A stretch of DNA of 64,000 nt, from positions 1 to 64,000 of the forward strand of contig NZ_JBNDMZ010000001.1 of assembly GCF_049856295.1 (NCBI RefSeq), written 5' to 3'. Origin of the DNA: JB111 sp049856295. GTDB lineage: Bacteria; Actinomycetota; Actinomycetes; Actinomycetales; Actinomycetaceae. The position numbers and the translations under genes are program-made. The notes beneath the pieces were generated by a model. That model worked only from the letters and a program-made list of their open reading frames with translations, was not told where the DNA came from and made no database searches. Positions within the stretch are counted from its first letter, which is position 1. Every line of letters starts with the position of its first letter. Shown here in pieces: positions 8,157-17,016 of the stretch.

Positions 8157-9494
8157 ATGAGCGACCTGCTGACGATGAACGACGTCCTGACGATCGAGGG
8201 CGGTCGGCCCCTGAGCGGCGAGATCACGGTCCGCGGCGCGAAGAATCTCGTCTCCAAGGCGATGGTGGCCGCGCTGCTCGGCGAGACGCCCTCGGAGCTG
8301 CGCAACGTCCCCGACATCCGCGACGTCGAGGTCGTCTCCGGCCTGCTGAGCATCCATGGGGTCGGCATCGAGCACGACCACGAGGCCGGCGTCCTGCGGA
8401 TGGACCCGAGCAACGTCGAGTCGGCGCACGTCGCGGACATCGACGCCCACGCGGGGTCCTCGCGGATCCCGATCCTCTTCTGCGGCCCGCTGCTGCACCG
8501 CCTCGGCGAGGCCTTCATCCCGGACCTCGGCGGCTGCCGCATCGGCGACCGACCGATCGACTTCCACCTCAACATCCTGCGCGAGTTCGGCGCGGTCGTG
8601 GACAAGCAGCCCTCCGGCATCGCCATCACGGCGCCGAAGGGCCTCAAGGGCTCCGTCATCGAGCTGCCCTACCCGTCGGTCGGCGCCACCGAGCAGACCC
8701 TGCTCACCGCCGTGCGCGCCGAGGGTCGCACCGAGCTGCGCGGCGCCGCGACCGAGCCCGAGATCCTCGACCTCATCGCCGTCCTGCAGAAGATGGGCGC
8801 GATCATCTCGGTCGACACCGACCGCACGATCCGCATCGAGGGCGTCGACCGCCTCGAGGGCTTCCGGCACAACAGCCTCTCCGACCGCATCGAGGCCGCG
8901 TCCTGGGCCTCCGCCGCGCTCGCCACTGGCGGCGACATCCTCGTCAAGGGCGCGACCCAGCCCGAGATGATGACCTTCCTCAACACCTTCCGGAAGGTCG
9001 GGGGCGCGTTCGACGTCCGCGACGACGGCATCCGCTTCTGGCACCCCGGCGGCGACCTCCAGCCGATCGTCCTCGAGACGGCCGTGCACCCGGGCTTCAT
9101 GACGGACTGGCAGCAGCCGCTCGTCGTGGCGCTCACGCAGGCCGAGGGGCTGTCGATCGTCCACGAGACCGTGTACGAGAACCGGTTCGGCTTCACCGAG
9201 GCGCTGCGCGGCATGGGCGCCGAGATCCAGGTCTACCGCGACTGCCTCGGCGGCTCGCAGTGCCGGTTCGGGCAGCGGAACTTCTACCACTCGGCCGTCA
9301 TCTCCGGCCGGACCCCGCTCAAGGCGGCCGACATCGTCGTGCCCGACCTGCGCGGCGGCTTCTCCCACCTCATCGCGGCGCTCGCCGCCGAGGGCACCTC
9401 CCGGGTCAGCGGCATCACGCTCATCAACCGCGGGTACGAGCACTTCATGGACAAGCTCGAGGCCCTCGGCGCCGCCGCCTCGATGACCGACTGA
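8157..9494 (+). CDS. murA: UDP-N-acetylglucosamine 1-carboxyvinyltransferase
   Basis: 445 residues. It catalyses the first committed step of peptidoglycan precursor synthesis in the cytosol, transferring enolpyruvate from PEP to UDP-GlcNAc. The EPSP-synthase-type fold signature includes GEITVRGAKN near the N-terminus. The catalytic loop GGCRIGDRPID carries Cys127, the residue alkylated by fosfomycin, so this is the Cys form rather than the fosfomycin-insensitive Asp form of mycobacteria. The start is ATG 8157 after CGGAGG; an upstream in-frame start at 8079 lacks a ribosome site and conservation. Confidence 0.96.
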   Translation: MSDLLTMNDVLTIEGGRPLSGEITVRGAKNLVSKAMVAALLGETPSELRNVPDIRDVEVVSGLLSIHGVGIEHDHEAGVLRMDPSNVESAHVADIDAHAGSSRIPILFCGPLLHRLGEAFIPDLGGCRIGDRPIDFHLNILREFGAVVDKQPSGIAITAPKGLKGSVIELPYPSVGATEQTLLTAVRAEGRTELRGAATEPEILDLIAVLQKMGAIISVDTDRTIRIEGVDRLEGFRHNSLSDRIEAASWASAALATGGDILVKGATQPEMMTFLNTFRKVGGAFDVRDDGIRFWHPGGDLQPIVLETAVHPGFMTDWQQPLVVALTQAEGLSIVHETVYENRFGFTEALRGMGAEIQVYRDCLGGSQCRFGQRNFYHSAVISGRTPLKAADIVVPDLRGGFSHLIAALAAEGTSRVSGITLINRGYEHFMDKLEALGAAASMTD

Positions 9495-9547
9495 TCGATG
9501 TCCGACTGACACCGCCGGGCCCCTCCGGGTCCCGAAGCACCACCCCG

Positions 9548-9584
9548 CCCGACGCCGGAGCGCACCTCGCGCTCCGGCGTCGGG
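9548..9584 (+). terminator. Hairpin terminator of murA
   Basis: A 16-bp stem with loop ACCTC (9564-9568), starting 54 nt after the murA stop. No U-tract. Confidence 0.7.
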
Positions 9585-9618
9585 TCGTTCGGTGGCCGGG
9601 TGCCGTCACGGGGGTTCA

Positions 9619-9724
9619 TCGAGATTGCGGTTGGTGCACGAACCGAGACCACGGCGCGCACCAACCGCAATCTCGACGACGACGAACCGCAATCTCGACG
9701 ACGACGAACCGCAATCTCGACGAC
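9619..9724 (+). repeat. AACCGCAATCTCGA repeat cluster, locus 2
   Basis: One inverted copy (9619-9637) and one direct copy (9658-9676) form a 19-bp perfect inverted repeat around a 20-nt loop. Two more direct copies follow with an exact 22-bp period (AACCGC at 9663, 9685 and 9707), separated by GACGACGACG. The family is shared with 1744-1845. Together with the murA hairpin it fills most of the 323 bp between murA and the ABC transporter. Confidence 0.85.
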
Positions 9725-9817
9725 GGGGTGGGATGACAAACCTCATGGGGCGGCCGTGACGGGGCCAGGAGAGCCGGTGAGTGCACGCACTGGGGGGAGC
9801 GGGTAACCGGCGGCATC

Positions 9818-10816
9818 GTGGATGCCATGACGACGACGACCAGCACCCAGGCACCCCACCGACCCGGCCCCGGCACCGAGACCGACACCGTCATCGAGGC
9901 GCGCGACCTGCGCCGGTCCTACGGCTCCGGCAAGGACGCCTACGAGGCCGTGCGCGGCATCGACCTCACCGTCCGCCGCGGCGAGCTGTTCGCGCTGCTC
10001 GGCACCAACGGCGCCGGCAAGACCTCCACCCTCGAGGTCCTCGAGGGCCTCGGCCGGAGGAGCGGCGGCACCGTCTCCGTCCTCGGCGGCGACCCCGTCA
10101 AGGACCGCGCCCGCATCCGTCCCCGCACCGGCGTCCTGCTCCAGGAGGGCGGGTTCGTCGCCGAGCTCACCGTCATGGACACCGCCCGCTCGTGGCACGG
10201 CACGCTGCCCAGCTCGATCGGGCCCGAGGCCGCGCTGTCGATGGTCGAGCTCGACCACCGCCTCGACGTCCGCGTCCCGTCCCTGTCCGGCGGCGAGCGG
10301 CGCCGCCTCGACCTCGCGCTCGCGCTCATGGGCGACCCGGAGCTCCTCTTCCTCGACGAGCCGACCGCCGGCCTCGACCCGCAGTCGCGCGCCGTCCTGT
10401 GGGACCTCGTGCGCGCCCGGCTCGCGAGCGGGACGACCGTCGTCCTCACCACGCACTACCTCGAGGAGGCCGAGTCCCTCGCCGACCGGATCGCCATCAT
10501 GCACCAGGGCGAGATCGTCAGGGAGGGCACGCTCGCGGACATCGTCGCCGACGAGCCGGAGCGGATCTCCTTCACCACCGCCGGCACCGAGCACCTGCCC
10601 GTCGCCGGACTGCCGCACCTGCTCGCCCGCCCCGCCCACGAGCGCGGCCGCACGGTCCTCGAGACCCACGACCTCCAGGCCACCCTCACGGCGCTGCTGA
10701 CCGCCGCGTCCGACGCCGGCGTCCGCATCGAGGGGCTCGACGCCCGCCACGCCTCGCTCGAGCAGGTCTTCCTCGGCGTCGCAGGCTCCGAGCTCGACCA
10801 GCAGGCCGCCGCATGA
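9818..10816 (+). CDS. ABC-2 type exporter, ATP-binding subunit
   Basis: 332 residues, DrrA-like. Walker A is GTNGAGKT (62-69), the signature is SLSGGERRRLDLALALMG, Walker B is LLFLDEPTAGLD, and the H-loop is in LTTHYLEEAE. An accessory C-terminal part typical of DrrA/CcmA-type subunits follows. GTG 9818 and ATG 9827 are alternative starts. Its stop overlaps an in-frame ATG of the permease (ATGA at 10813-10816). Export of a drug, peptide or lipid is inferred. The adjacent two-component system probably controls it. Confidence 0.9.
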   Translation: MDAMTTTTSTQAPHRPGPGTETDTVIEARDLRRSYGSGKDAYEAVRGIDLTVRRGELFALLGTNGAGKTSTLEVLEGLGRRSGGTVSVLGGDPVKDRARIRPRTGVLLQEGGFVAELTVMDTARSWHGTLPSSIGPEAALSMVELDHRLDVRVPSLSGGERRRLDLALALMGDPELLFLDEPTAGLDPQSRAVLWDLVRARLASGTTVVLTTHYLEEAESLADRIAIMHQGEIVREGTLADIVADEPERISFTTAGTEHLPVAGLPHLLARPAHERGRTVLETHDLQATLTALLTAASDAGVRIEGLDARHASLEQVFLGVAGSELDQQAAA

Positions 10817-10860
10817 GCGCCCGGGCCGCCACCGACCGTACCGACCGTCAGGAGAACGTC

Positions 10861-11775
10861 ATGACCACCGACCAGTCCGTCGCGACGACCGACCGCGCCA
10901 CCGCCGAGAACCCGTACGGCGCGGGGCGGCCCCGCCCCGCGGCCGGCGCGGAGGAGCCGCCCACGGCGACCCCGCGCCGCACCGGCCCGCTCGGCCGCAT
11001 CGCCTCCCTCGCCGTCGCCGAGCTCAAGGTCCTGCGCCGCAACTCCGTGGCCGCGTTCTACGCGATCGCCATGGCGCCGGCCATGCTGCTGCTGATGACG
11101 ACCCTCCCCGTCTGGGAGGACATCGCGTCCGTCGCCGGCCCCTCGATGTCCGTGCGCGCGCTGGGCATGCTCGCGATCTTCGGCATCGTCATGGCGATCT
11201 ACTTCAACCTCACGACGGCGGCCGTCGCCCGCCGCGAGTCCCTCGCCCTCAAGCGGCAGGTCTCCGGCACCGCCCGGCCCTGGGAGGTGCTCACCGCCCT
11301 GGCGATCCCCAACACGGCGGTCTTCCTCGCCCAGGTCGTCATCGCGTTCGCCGTGGTCGCCACCCGCATGGAGATGCCGGCGCTGACCAACCCGCTCGTC
11401 GCCGTCGTCGGCGTCCTCCTCGGCGCCATCGTCTTCGCCCTGCTGGCCTACGTGACGACCATCGTCACCCGGACCGCCGAGTCCGCCCAGCTCACCACGA
11501 TGCCGATGATGCTCGTCGGCCTCGTCATCTCCGGCGCGCTCGTGCCGATGTCGGTCCTCCCCGACACCGCGGCCACCGTCCTCGAGCTCCTCCCGGTCAT
11601 GCCGATCACGGAGCTCGTCACGATCGGCCTCGGGGGCACCTCGCTGGCCGGACAGGAGCTCAGCCTCATGGAGACCTTCACCCACGCGGCCCGCCCCGCG
11701 GCCGTCCTCGCCATCTGGATCGCGGTCCTCGCCGTCGTCGTCTCGAAGAAGATGCCGTTCGAGCCGCGCCGCTGA
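10861..11775 (+). CDS. ABC-2 type exporter, membrane subunit
   Basis: 304 residues from the ATG preceded by AGGAG (10850-10854). An alternative ATG at 10813 overlaps the ATPase stop and would add 16 residues. A hydrophilic N-terminus of about 45 residues precedes about six membrane segments, starting at NSVAAFYAIAMAPAMLLLM and ending at AVLAIWIAVLAVVVS. The layout is typical of DrrB/YadH-type permeases. It pairs with the upstream ATPase. The substrate is unknown. Confidence 0.87.
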   Translation: MTTDQSVATTDRATAENPYGAGRPRPAAGAEEPPTATPRRTGPLGRIASLAVAELKVLRRNSVAAFYAIAMAPAMLLLMTTLPVWEDIASVAGPSMSVRALGMLAIFGIVMAIYFNLTTAAVARRESLALKRQVSGTARPWEVLTALAIPNTAVFLAQVVIAFAVVATRMEMPALTNPLVAVVGVLLGAIVFALLAYVTTIVTRTAESAQLTTMPMMLVGLVISGALVPMSVLPDTAATVLELLPVMPITELVTIGLGGTSLAGQELSLMETFTHAARPAAVLAIWIAVLAVVVSKKMPFEPRR

Positions 11776-11896
11776 CCGCGGTGCCGGCCGGCCGCCGACC
11801 AGCGACCGACCGCGACCCGCCGACCCTCCGGGCCGGGTCCGCCACCTGTGGCGGGCCCGGCCTGGAAGACTGTCCACCCCGGAGGAAGGACGATCG

Positions 11897-13333
11897 ATGA
11901 AGGTGCTCGACCGCTGGCGCAGCTCGACCGACGCCGCCCGGTTCGAGGCGTACACGTGGTGGTCGATCGCGGTCCTGCTCTGGATCGTCCCCTTCTTCGC
12001 CTTCGGATCCTCCGTCGCCGCCACCGAGGGCGTGACCGTCGCGGAGTCGGATGCTCCGGTCCCTCTCACCCGGACCTGGACCATCGTCGTCCTCGTGGGC
12101 GCCGGCGTCCTGCACGCGCTGGCGGACGTCCGTGCCGCGCGCGAGTCCTGGTCGGTGCGCCTCGGGCGGGGCACGTCGAGCGCCACCACGCTCGTCCTGC
12201 TCGTCGCGACGACCGCCCTCCTCGTGGTCGCCGCCGTGCTGGTCGTCCCGACCTCCGAGGACCCGTTGAGCGACGGCGATTTCGTCGTCGTCGTGGCGAT
12301 CACGGCGGCGCTCGCCTCCTACGGGGCGCGGTGGAGCTTCCGGACGCTGGCCCTGGCGGTGCTCCCGGCGGCCGCCCTCAGCGGCGTCGTGCGGCTGCTC
12401 TCGGACGCGTCCGCCGGGCGCGAGGCGCTCGTCGTGCTGGTCGCCGACGGCCTCGTCATCTTCGGCTTCGGCGCCTCGATCTGGCTCTCGGCCTGGATGG
12501 TCGAGGTGGTGCGCCGCCTCGAGCAGTCCCGCGAGGTCGAGGGGAGGCTCGCCGTCGCCGAGGAGCGGCTGCGCTTCTCCCGGGACCTCCACGACACCGT
12601 GGGCCGCTCCCTCTCGGCGATCGCCGTCAAGTCCGAGCTCGCCGCCGAGCTCGCGCGCCGCGGCCGGGGGGAGGCGGCCGAGGAGATGACGAGCGTGCGC
12701 GACCTCGCCCACGACGCGCTCGCCGAGGTGCGCACCGTTGCCGCCGGCTACCGCGCGGTCAATCTCACCGACGAGCTCGAGGGTGCCCGCTCGCTCCTGC
12801 GCTCGACCGGCGCGGTCACCACGATGACCGGGGACGTCGACGGTGTCGGGCCCGTCGCGCAGGACGTCCTTGCCTGGGTGGTCCGGGAGGGCGTGACGAA
12901 CGTCGTCCGACACTCGTCCGCCCGCGAGGTCACCCTCACGCTCGCCCGCGAGGACGGGGACGCGGTCCTCACCCTCGTCAACGACGGCGCCACCCTCGGG
13001 GCGGACGAGGCGGACACCGACGGAGCGACGCCCCACGGCACCGCCGCCGACGGGCGTCGGGGGAGCGGCCTCGCGGGCCTCGAGGAGCGCCTCGCCCGGG
13101 TCGGCGGCCGGCTGACGACCGAGCGCGACGGCGAGCGGTTCGTGCTCGTCGCCCGCGTCCCCGCCGACGCCGCAGGACGGCAGGGCTCGCCCGCGGAGGC
13201 GGCGTCGTCGGCCGCGAGCGCGCCCTCGCCCGAGCCGGGAGCGACCGACGGCGCCGACCCCGCCACCGGCGCGGCCGCCGGTGCCGCTCCGCCCGCCGCC
13301 CCACCCTCGACCACCACGGAGGTGGCCCGATGA
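11897..13333 (+). CDS. NarL-system sensor histidine kinase (HisKA_3)
   Basis: 478 residues. The N-terminal sensor has about five membrane segments (residues 25-200) with no extracellular domain of note. The dimerisation box FSRDLHDTVGRS contains the phospho-acceptor His232. A HATPase domain follows (VVREGVTNVVRHS as N box, GSGLAGLEERL as G box). The Ala/Pro-rich tail of about 55 residues looks disordered. Intramembrane-sensing kinases of this DesK/LiaS-like type usually sense envelope or membrane stress and control a neighbouring ABC exporter, as expected here. The stop overlaps the regulator start by ATGA. Confidence 0.9.
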   Translation: MKVLDRWRSSTDAARFEAYTWWSIAVLLWIVPFFAFGSSVAATEGVTVAESDAPVPLTRTWTIVVLVGAGVLHALADVRAARESWSVRLGRGTSSATTLVLLVATTALLVVAAVLVVPTSEDPLSDGDFVVVVAITAALASYGARWSFRTLALAVLPAAALSGVVRLLSDASAGREALVVLVADGLVIFGFGASIWLSAWMVEVVRRLEQSREVEGRLAVAEERLRFSRDLHDTVGRSLSAIAVKSELAAELARRGRGEAAEEMTSVRDLAHDALAEVRTVAAGYRAVNLTDELEGARSLLRSTGAVTTMTGDVDGVGPVAQDVLAWVVREGVTNVVRHSSAREVTLTLAREDGDAVLTLVNDGATLGADEADTDGATPHGTAADGRRGSGLAGLEERLARVGGRLTTERDGERFVLVARVPADAAGRQGSPAEAASSAASAPSPEPGATDGADPATGAAAGAAPPAAPPSTTTEVAR

Positions 13334-13935
13334 TCCGGCTCCTGCTCGCCGACGACGAGACCCTCATCCGCGACGCCCTCGCCTCGCTGCTGCGCCTCGA
13401 GGACGACATCGACGTGGTGGCGGTCGCCGCCTCGGGCACGGAGGCGCTCGACGCCGCGCGCAAGCACGAGCCCGACGTGGCGGTCCTCGACCTCCAGATG
13501 CCCGGGCTCGACGGCATCGAGGCCTCCGAGGAGATCGCGCGGGCGGTCCCCGGTTGCCGGTCGATCATCGTCACGAGCCACGGCCGGCCCGGCTACCTCA
13601 AGCGCGCACTGTCCGCGGGCGTCTCGGGGTTCCTCCCGAAGACGGTGTCCTCGACCGTGCTCGGCCAGGTGGTCCGGCAGGTCCACGACGGCGGCCGGTA
13701 CGTCGACCCGCAGCTCGCCGCCGAGGCCATCGGGGCGGGCGACTCCCCGCTCACCGCGCGCGAGGCCGATGTCCTCGAGCTCGCCGCGCAGGGCGCCCCG
13801 GTCGAGGAGATCGCCGAGCGCGCGCACCTGTCCACCGGGACCGTGCGCAACTACCTCTCGTCGGCCACCCACAAGCTCGACGCCGCCAACCGCCACGAGG
13901 CGGTGCACAAGGCGCGCGAGCACGGCTGGATCTGA
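13330..13935 (+). CDS. NarL/FixJ-family response regulator
   Basis: 201 residues. The receiver domain has acidic residues Asp8, Asp9 and the phospho-acceptor Asp54 in VLDLQMPG, with the conserved Lys in GFLPKTV. The C-terminal LuxR-type HTH starts at SPLTAREADVLELAAQG, with a recognition part STGTVRNYLSSATHKL. It is translationally coupled to the kinase and likely regulates the ABC operon and possibly itself. Confidence 0.94.
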   Translation: MIRLLLADDETLIRDALASLLRLEDDIDVVAVAASGTEALDAARKHEPDVAVLDLQMPGLDGIEASEEIARAVPGCRSIIVTSHGRPGYLKRALSAGVSGFLPKTVSSTVLGQVVRQVHDGGRYVDPQLAAEAIGAGDSPLTAREADVLELAAQGAPVEEIAERAHLSTGTVRNYLSSATHKLDAANRHEAVHKAREHGWI

Positions 13936-13963
13936 GGGGCCGGGCCGCGCGTACCATCGCCCG

Positions 13964-14776
13964 GTGCCTCGACCCGTCCCGCCCGCGCTCGCCGCCGTCG
14001 CCGGGCTGGTCGTGCCGCCGCTGCGCCTGCTCGTGGGCCGCCGGTGGTCCGGCGGGGAGCACGTGCCGCCCACGGGTGGGTTCGTCGTCGCCTCGAACCA
14101 CGTCTCCAACCTCGACCCGTTGCTCGTGGGCGACTTCCTCCAGGCCCACGGCGCGCCGCCGGCGTTCCTCGCCAAGTCCGAGCTCTTCACGTCGGGGCCG
14201 GTCGGGCGGATCCTGCGCGCCGCCGGCCAGGTCGAGGTCCGCCGGGACGCCGAGGACGCGGACCGGGCGCTCGATCACGCGCGCGAGGCGCTCGCGGACG
14301 GACGCTGCGTCGTCGTCTACCCCGAGGGGACCTTCACCCGCGACCCCGACCTGTGGCCGATGACCGGGCGGAACGGCGCGGTCCGGCTCGCGCTCGAGGC
14401 GGGAGTGCCGATCGTCCCGGTGGTCTCCTGGGGCGGCCAGCGGGTGCTGCCCCCGTTCACCTCGCGGTTCCGGCCGCTGCCGCGGACCACCGCCGAGGTC
14501 GTGGCGGGCCGGCCGATGGGTCGCGCCGAGCTCCTGGGGGACGGCGGGGGAGCGGGGCGGGAGAGCCACGGCGTCGTCGCGGACTCCTCGGACGCCGGGA
14601 ACGGCTCCGACGACGTGGCGGCCCTGACGCCGGAGGCGCTGACCCGCGCGACGGACCGGGTGATGGACCGGCTGGCCGCGATGCTGTCGGTGGTGCGCGG
14701 CGAGCCAGCGCCGGAGCACCGCTGGGACACCCGGGTCGACGGCGACCCGCACCCCCGGCGCCGCACCGCGCGCTGA
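13964..14776 (+). CDS. plsC: 1-acyl-sn-glycerol-3-phosphate acyltransferase
   Basis: 270 residues from GTG 13964. PlsC-family motifs are the catalytic NHVSNLD (His46, Asp51) and the glycerophosphate-binding PEGTFT (120-125). It acylates lysophosphatidate at the inner membrane face in phospholipid synthesis. An Arg-rich, poorly conserved tail follows. In related genomes plsC commonly sits between murA and gpsA-ddl. Here the ABC/two-component block separates it from murA, and no gpsA follows. Confidence 0.88.
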   Translation: MPRPVPPALAAVAGLVVPPLRLLVGRRWSGGEHVPPTGGFVVASNHVSNLDPLLVGDFLQAHGAPPAFLAKSELFTSGPVGRILRAAGQVEVRRDAEDADRALDHAREALADGRCVVVYPEGTFTRDPDLWPMTGRNGAVRLALEAGVPIVPVVSWGGQRVLPPFTSRFRPLPRTTAEVVAGRPMGRAELLGDGGGAGRESHGVVADSSDAGNGSDDVAALTPEALTRATDRVMDRLAAMLSVVRGEPAPEHRWDTRVDGDPHPRRRTAR

Positions 14777-14866
14777 CCCCGGTCCGGTCGCCGCCACCTC
14801 GCCGGCAGGCACCACTCCGCGGGTGTGAGGAAGGCCCGTCCGACGTCGACGAGCCCGGACGTGCCG

Positions 14867-14898
14867 ACCGGCCGGACCCGTCATCGGGTCCGGCCGGT
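14867..14898. terminator. Bidirectional hairpin terminator
   Basis: 14-bp perfect stem with loop TCAT (14881-14884) between convergent plsC and the lipoprotein gene. It is built like the hairpin at 4819-4854. Confidence 0.75.
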
Positions 14899-14912
14899 GG
14901 GGTCCGGGGTGC

Positions 14913-15692
14913 CTAGCCGGCGATCTCGATGTCGATGACGAGGCGCAGCGGGTCGGGCAGGACGAACACGCGGTAGGGGCGGGCCGAGTCGACGCCGAGG
15001 ACCACCTGGATCTGGCCCTCGAACGGGGAGGACACGTAGGCCTCGGTGACGCCGGTGCCGTCGACCGCGTACACGCCGTCGGCGAACTCCTCGCCCTCCT
15101 CGGGGTACCGGAAGCCCGAGACCGAGACGTGGAGGAACGCGTTGCCGTCGATGTCGATCGGGGTGCCCGAGCCGTCCTCGACCGGGTCGCCCGTGTAGTC
15201 GGCGTACCAGCCGGGGTTGCCGCCCTCGCCCTCGAGGTCGACCACGACGCGGTCGTAGTACGGGTGGATGCCCGAGCGGACGTCGACGGCGAGCAGCGGG
15301 CCGCCGGCCGGGTCGCCTGCGCCCTCGTCCGAGCTGCCGGGGGAGATCCACTGCGCGTCCGTGCCGCCGGGCTCCTGCTCGTCGCTCGAGCCCTCCTCGG
15401 TGGCACCGGCCGCGCCGTCGCTCCCGTCGGCGTCCTCGTCCTCGAGCTCGTTGAGGTCGGAGCCGCTCTCGGAGCCGGACTCGGCGGCGGACCCGGACTC
15501 GGCAGAACCGGTGCCCTCCTCGCTCGAGGGGGCCTCCGTGGGGGAGTCCTCGCTGGGCGAGCCCGACTGCTGGGTCGGGGTGTCGACGTTCGCGCCGTCG
15601 TCGGGGCCGGAGTCGTCCTCGGCCGAGCAGGCGACGAGCGTGACGAGGAGGGCGGCGGTGGCGGCAGTGGCTGCCGCGCGACGAGCGCGCAC
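14913..15692 (-). CDS. Lipoprotein with C-terminal AMIN-like domain
   Basis: 259 residues from the GTG preceded by GAAGGAG. The lipobox LVACS ends a short signal peptide (Cys about residue 21), so the product should be anchored outside the membrane. Residues 25-125 are a low-complexity linker rich in Ser, Glu, Gly and Asp. The C-terminal 130 residues (VDVRSGIHPYYDRVVVDL through LRLVIDIEIAG) match the AMIN-like domain seen in many actinobacterial lipoproteins, thought to bind envelope polymers. It lies opposite plsC and ddl in the place where gpsA is often found. Confidence 0.75.
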   Translation of the reverse strand: MRARRAAATAATAALLVTLVACSAEDDSGPDDGANVDTPTQQSGSPSEDSPTEAPSSEEGTGSAESGSAAESGSESGSDLNELEDEDADGSDGAAGATEEGSSDEQEPGGTDAQWISPGSSDEGAGDPAGGPLLAVDVRSGIHPYYDRVVVDLEGEGGNPGWYADYTGDPVEDGSGTPIDIDGNAFLHVSVSGFRYPEEGEEFADGVYAVDGTGVTEAYVSSPFEGQIQVVLGVDSARPYRVFVLPDPLRLVIDIEIAG

Positions 15693-15830
15693 GTGATCTC
15701 CTTCATGATCTGGGGAAAGGGCGGTCGGGGGCCCGCCTGGTCGGCATCGATCCTGCCTCACGAGTGGCGCGGATCCGTCACGGCGTGGTCACAGGACAGA
15801 CGCGATCAGGTGGCCGTTAGGCTTCGGTCG

Positions 15831-17015
15831 ATGACTATCGAGACCCCGGCCACAGACCGCAGGATCCGCGTCGCCCTGGTGTTCGGCGGGCGCAGCGGTG
15901 AGCACGAGATCAGCTGCGCGACGGCCGCCGGTGTGATGCGGGCGCTCGACCCGGATCGTTACGAGATCGTGCCCGTCGGCATCACCCGGGAGGGCCGCTG
16001 GGTGCAGGGACCGACCGACCCGGCCACGCTCGAGCTCGCCGCCCACGGCGCCGTCACCGAGGGCGCCGACGTCCTGCTCCGGCTCGACGGCGGCCGGGAG
16101 CTCGTCGTCGAGGACAGCCCCGCGGCGGATGCGGTAGCCGCGTCCGGCCCGACCGGCTCTGCCGCCACCGGTGTCGAGAGTGCGGCTCAGGGGCTGCGCG
16201 CGCTCGGGCGCGTCGACGTCGTCCTGCCCCTCCTGCACGGACCGTTCGGCGAGGACGGCACGCTGCAGGGGCTGCTCGAGATGGCGGACGTGCCCTACGT
16301 GGGCTCGGGCGTCCTCGCCTCGGCCGCGGGCATGGACAAGGACGTGATGAAGGTGCTGCTCGCCGCCCGCGGGCTGCCCGTCGGCCCGTACGTGTCCGTC
16401 CCCGCGCGCCGCTGGGCCACGGAGCCCGACGCCGTGCGCGCCGAGGTCGCCGCCCTCGGCCTCCCGCTGTTCGTCAAGCCGGCCCGGGCAGGCTCGTCGA
16501 TCGGCATCAGCAAGGTCGCCGACCTCGCCGAGCTCGACGCAGCGATCGATCAGGCCCACGCGCACGACCCGAAGGTGGTCGTCGAGGCGGGCATCGACGG
16601 GCGCGAGATCGAGTGCGGCGTGCTCGGCGGTCGCGGCACGTCCGCGCCGCGCGCCTCGCTGCCCGGCGAGATCGTCCTCGACGGCGCGCCCGCCGGCTTC
16701 TACGACTACGAGGCCAAGTACGTCGACACCGACGGCCTGGAGATGGCGGTCCCCGCCGACATCCCCGAGCACGTGGCCGCCCGCGTCCGCGAGCTCGCCG
16801 TCCGGGCCTTCGACGCCATGGGCTGCGAGGGGCTCGCGCGCGTGGACTTCTTCGTCGACGGCGAGACGATCGTCGTCAACGAGATCAACACGATGCCCGG
16901 CTTCACGCCCTTCTCGATGTTCCCGGTGGTGTGGGAGGCGAGCGGCGTTCCCTACGGCGAGCTCCTCGACGAGCTCATCACGCTCGCGCTCGCGCGGCCC
17001 GTCGGCCTGCGCTGA
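15831..17015 (+). CDS. ddl: D-alanine--D-alanine ligase
   Basis: 394 residues from ATG 15831 (MTIETPATDRR). An ATP-grasp enzyme joining two D-alanines for peptidoglycan. Visible signatures are FGGRSGEHEISCATA near residue 20, LHGPFGEDGTLQG, MDKDVMK, LFVKPARAGSSIGISKV, and the metal-binding end VNEINTMPGFTPFSMFP. An acidic/Ala insert around residues 95-120 is longer than in E. coli. The next gene on the minus strand ends 1 nt after it. Confidence 0.96.
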   Translation: MTIETPATDRRIRVALVFGGRSGEHEISCATAAGVMRALDPDRYEIVPVGITREGRWVQGPTDPATLELAAHGAVTEGADVLLRLDGGRELVVEDSPAADAVAASGPTGSAATGVESAAQGLRALGRVDVVLPLLHGPFGEDGTLQGLLEMADVPYVGSGVLASAAGMDKDVMKVLLAARGLPVGPYVSVPARRWATEPDAVRAEVAALGLPLFVKPARAGSSIGISKVADLAELDAAIDQAHAHDPKVVVEAGIDGREIECGVLGGRGTSAPRASLPGEIVLDGAPAGFYDYEAKYVDTDGLEMAVPADIPEHVAARVRELAVRAFDAMGCEGLARVDFFVDGETIVVNEINTMPGFTPFSMFPVVWEASGVPYGELLDELITLALARPVGLR

Positions 17016-17016
17016 C

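Noticed and set aside
9663..9724. 22-bp period repeats as a possible CRISPR array
   Set aside because: Spacers are themselves repeated (GACGACGACG), units are too short and there are no cas genes.
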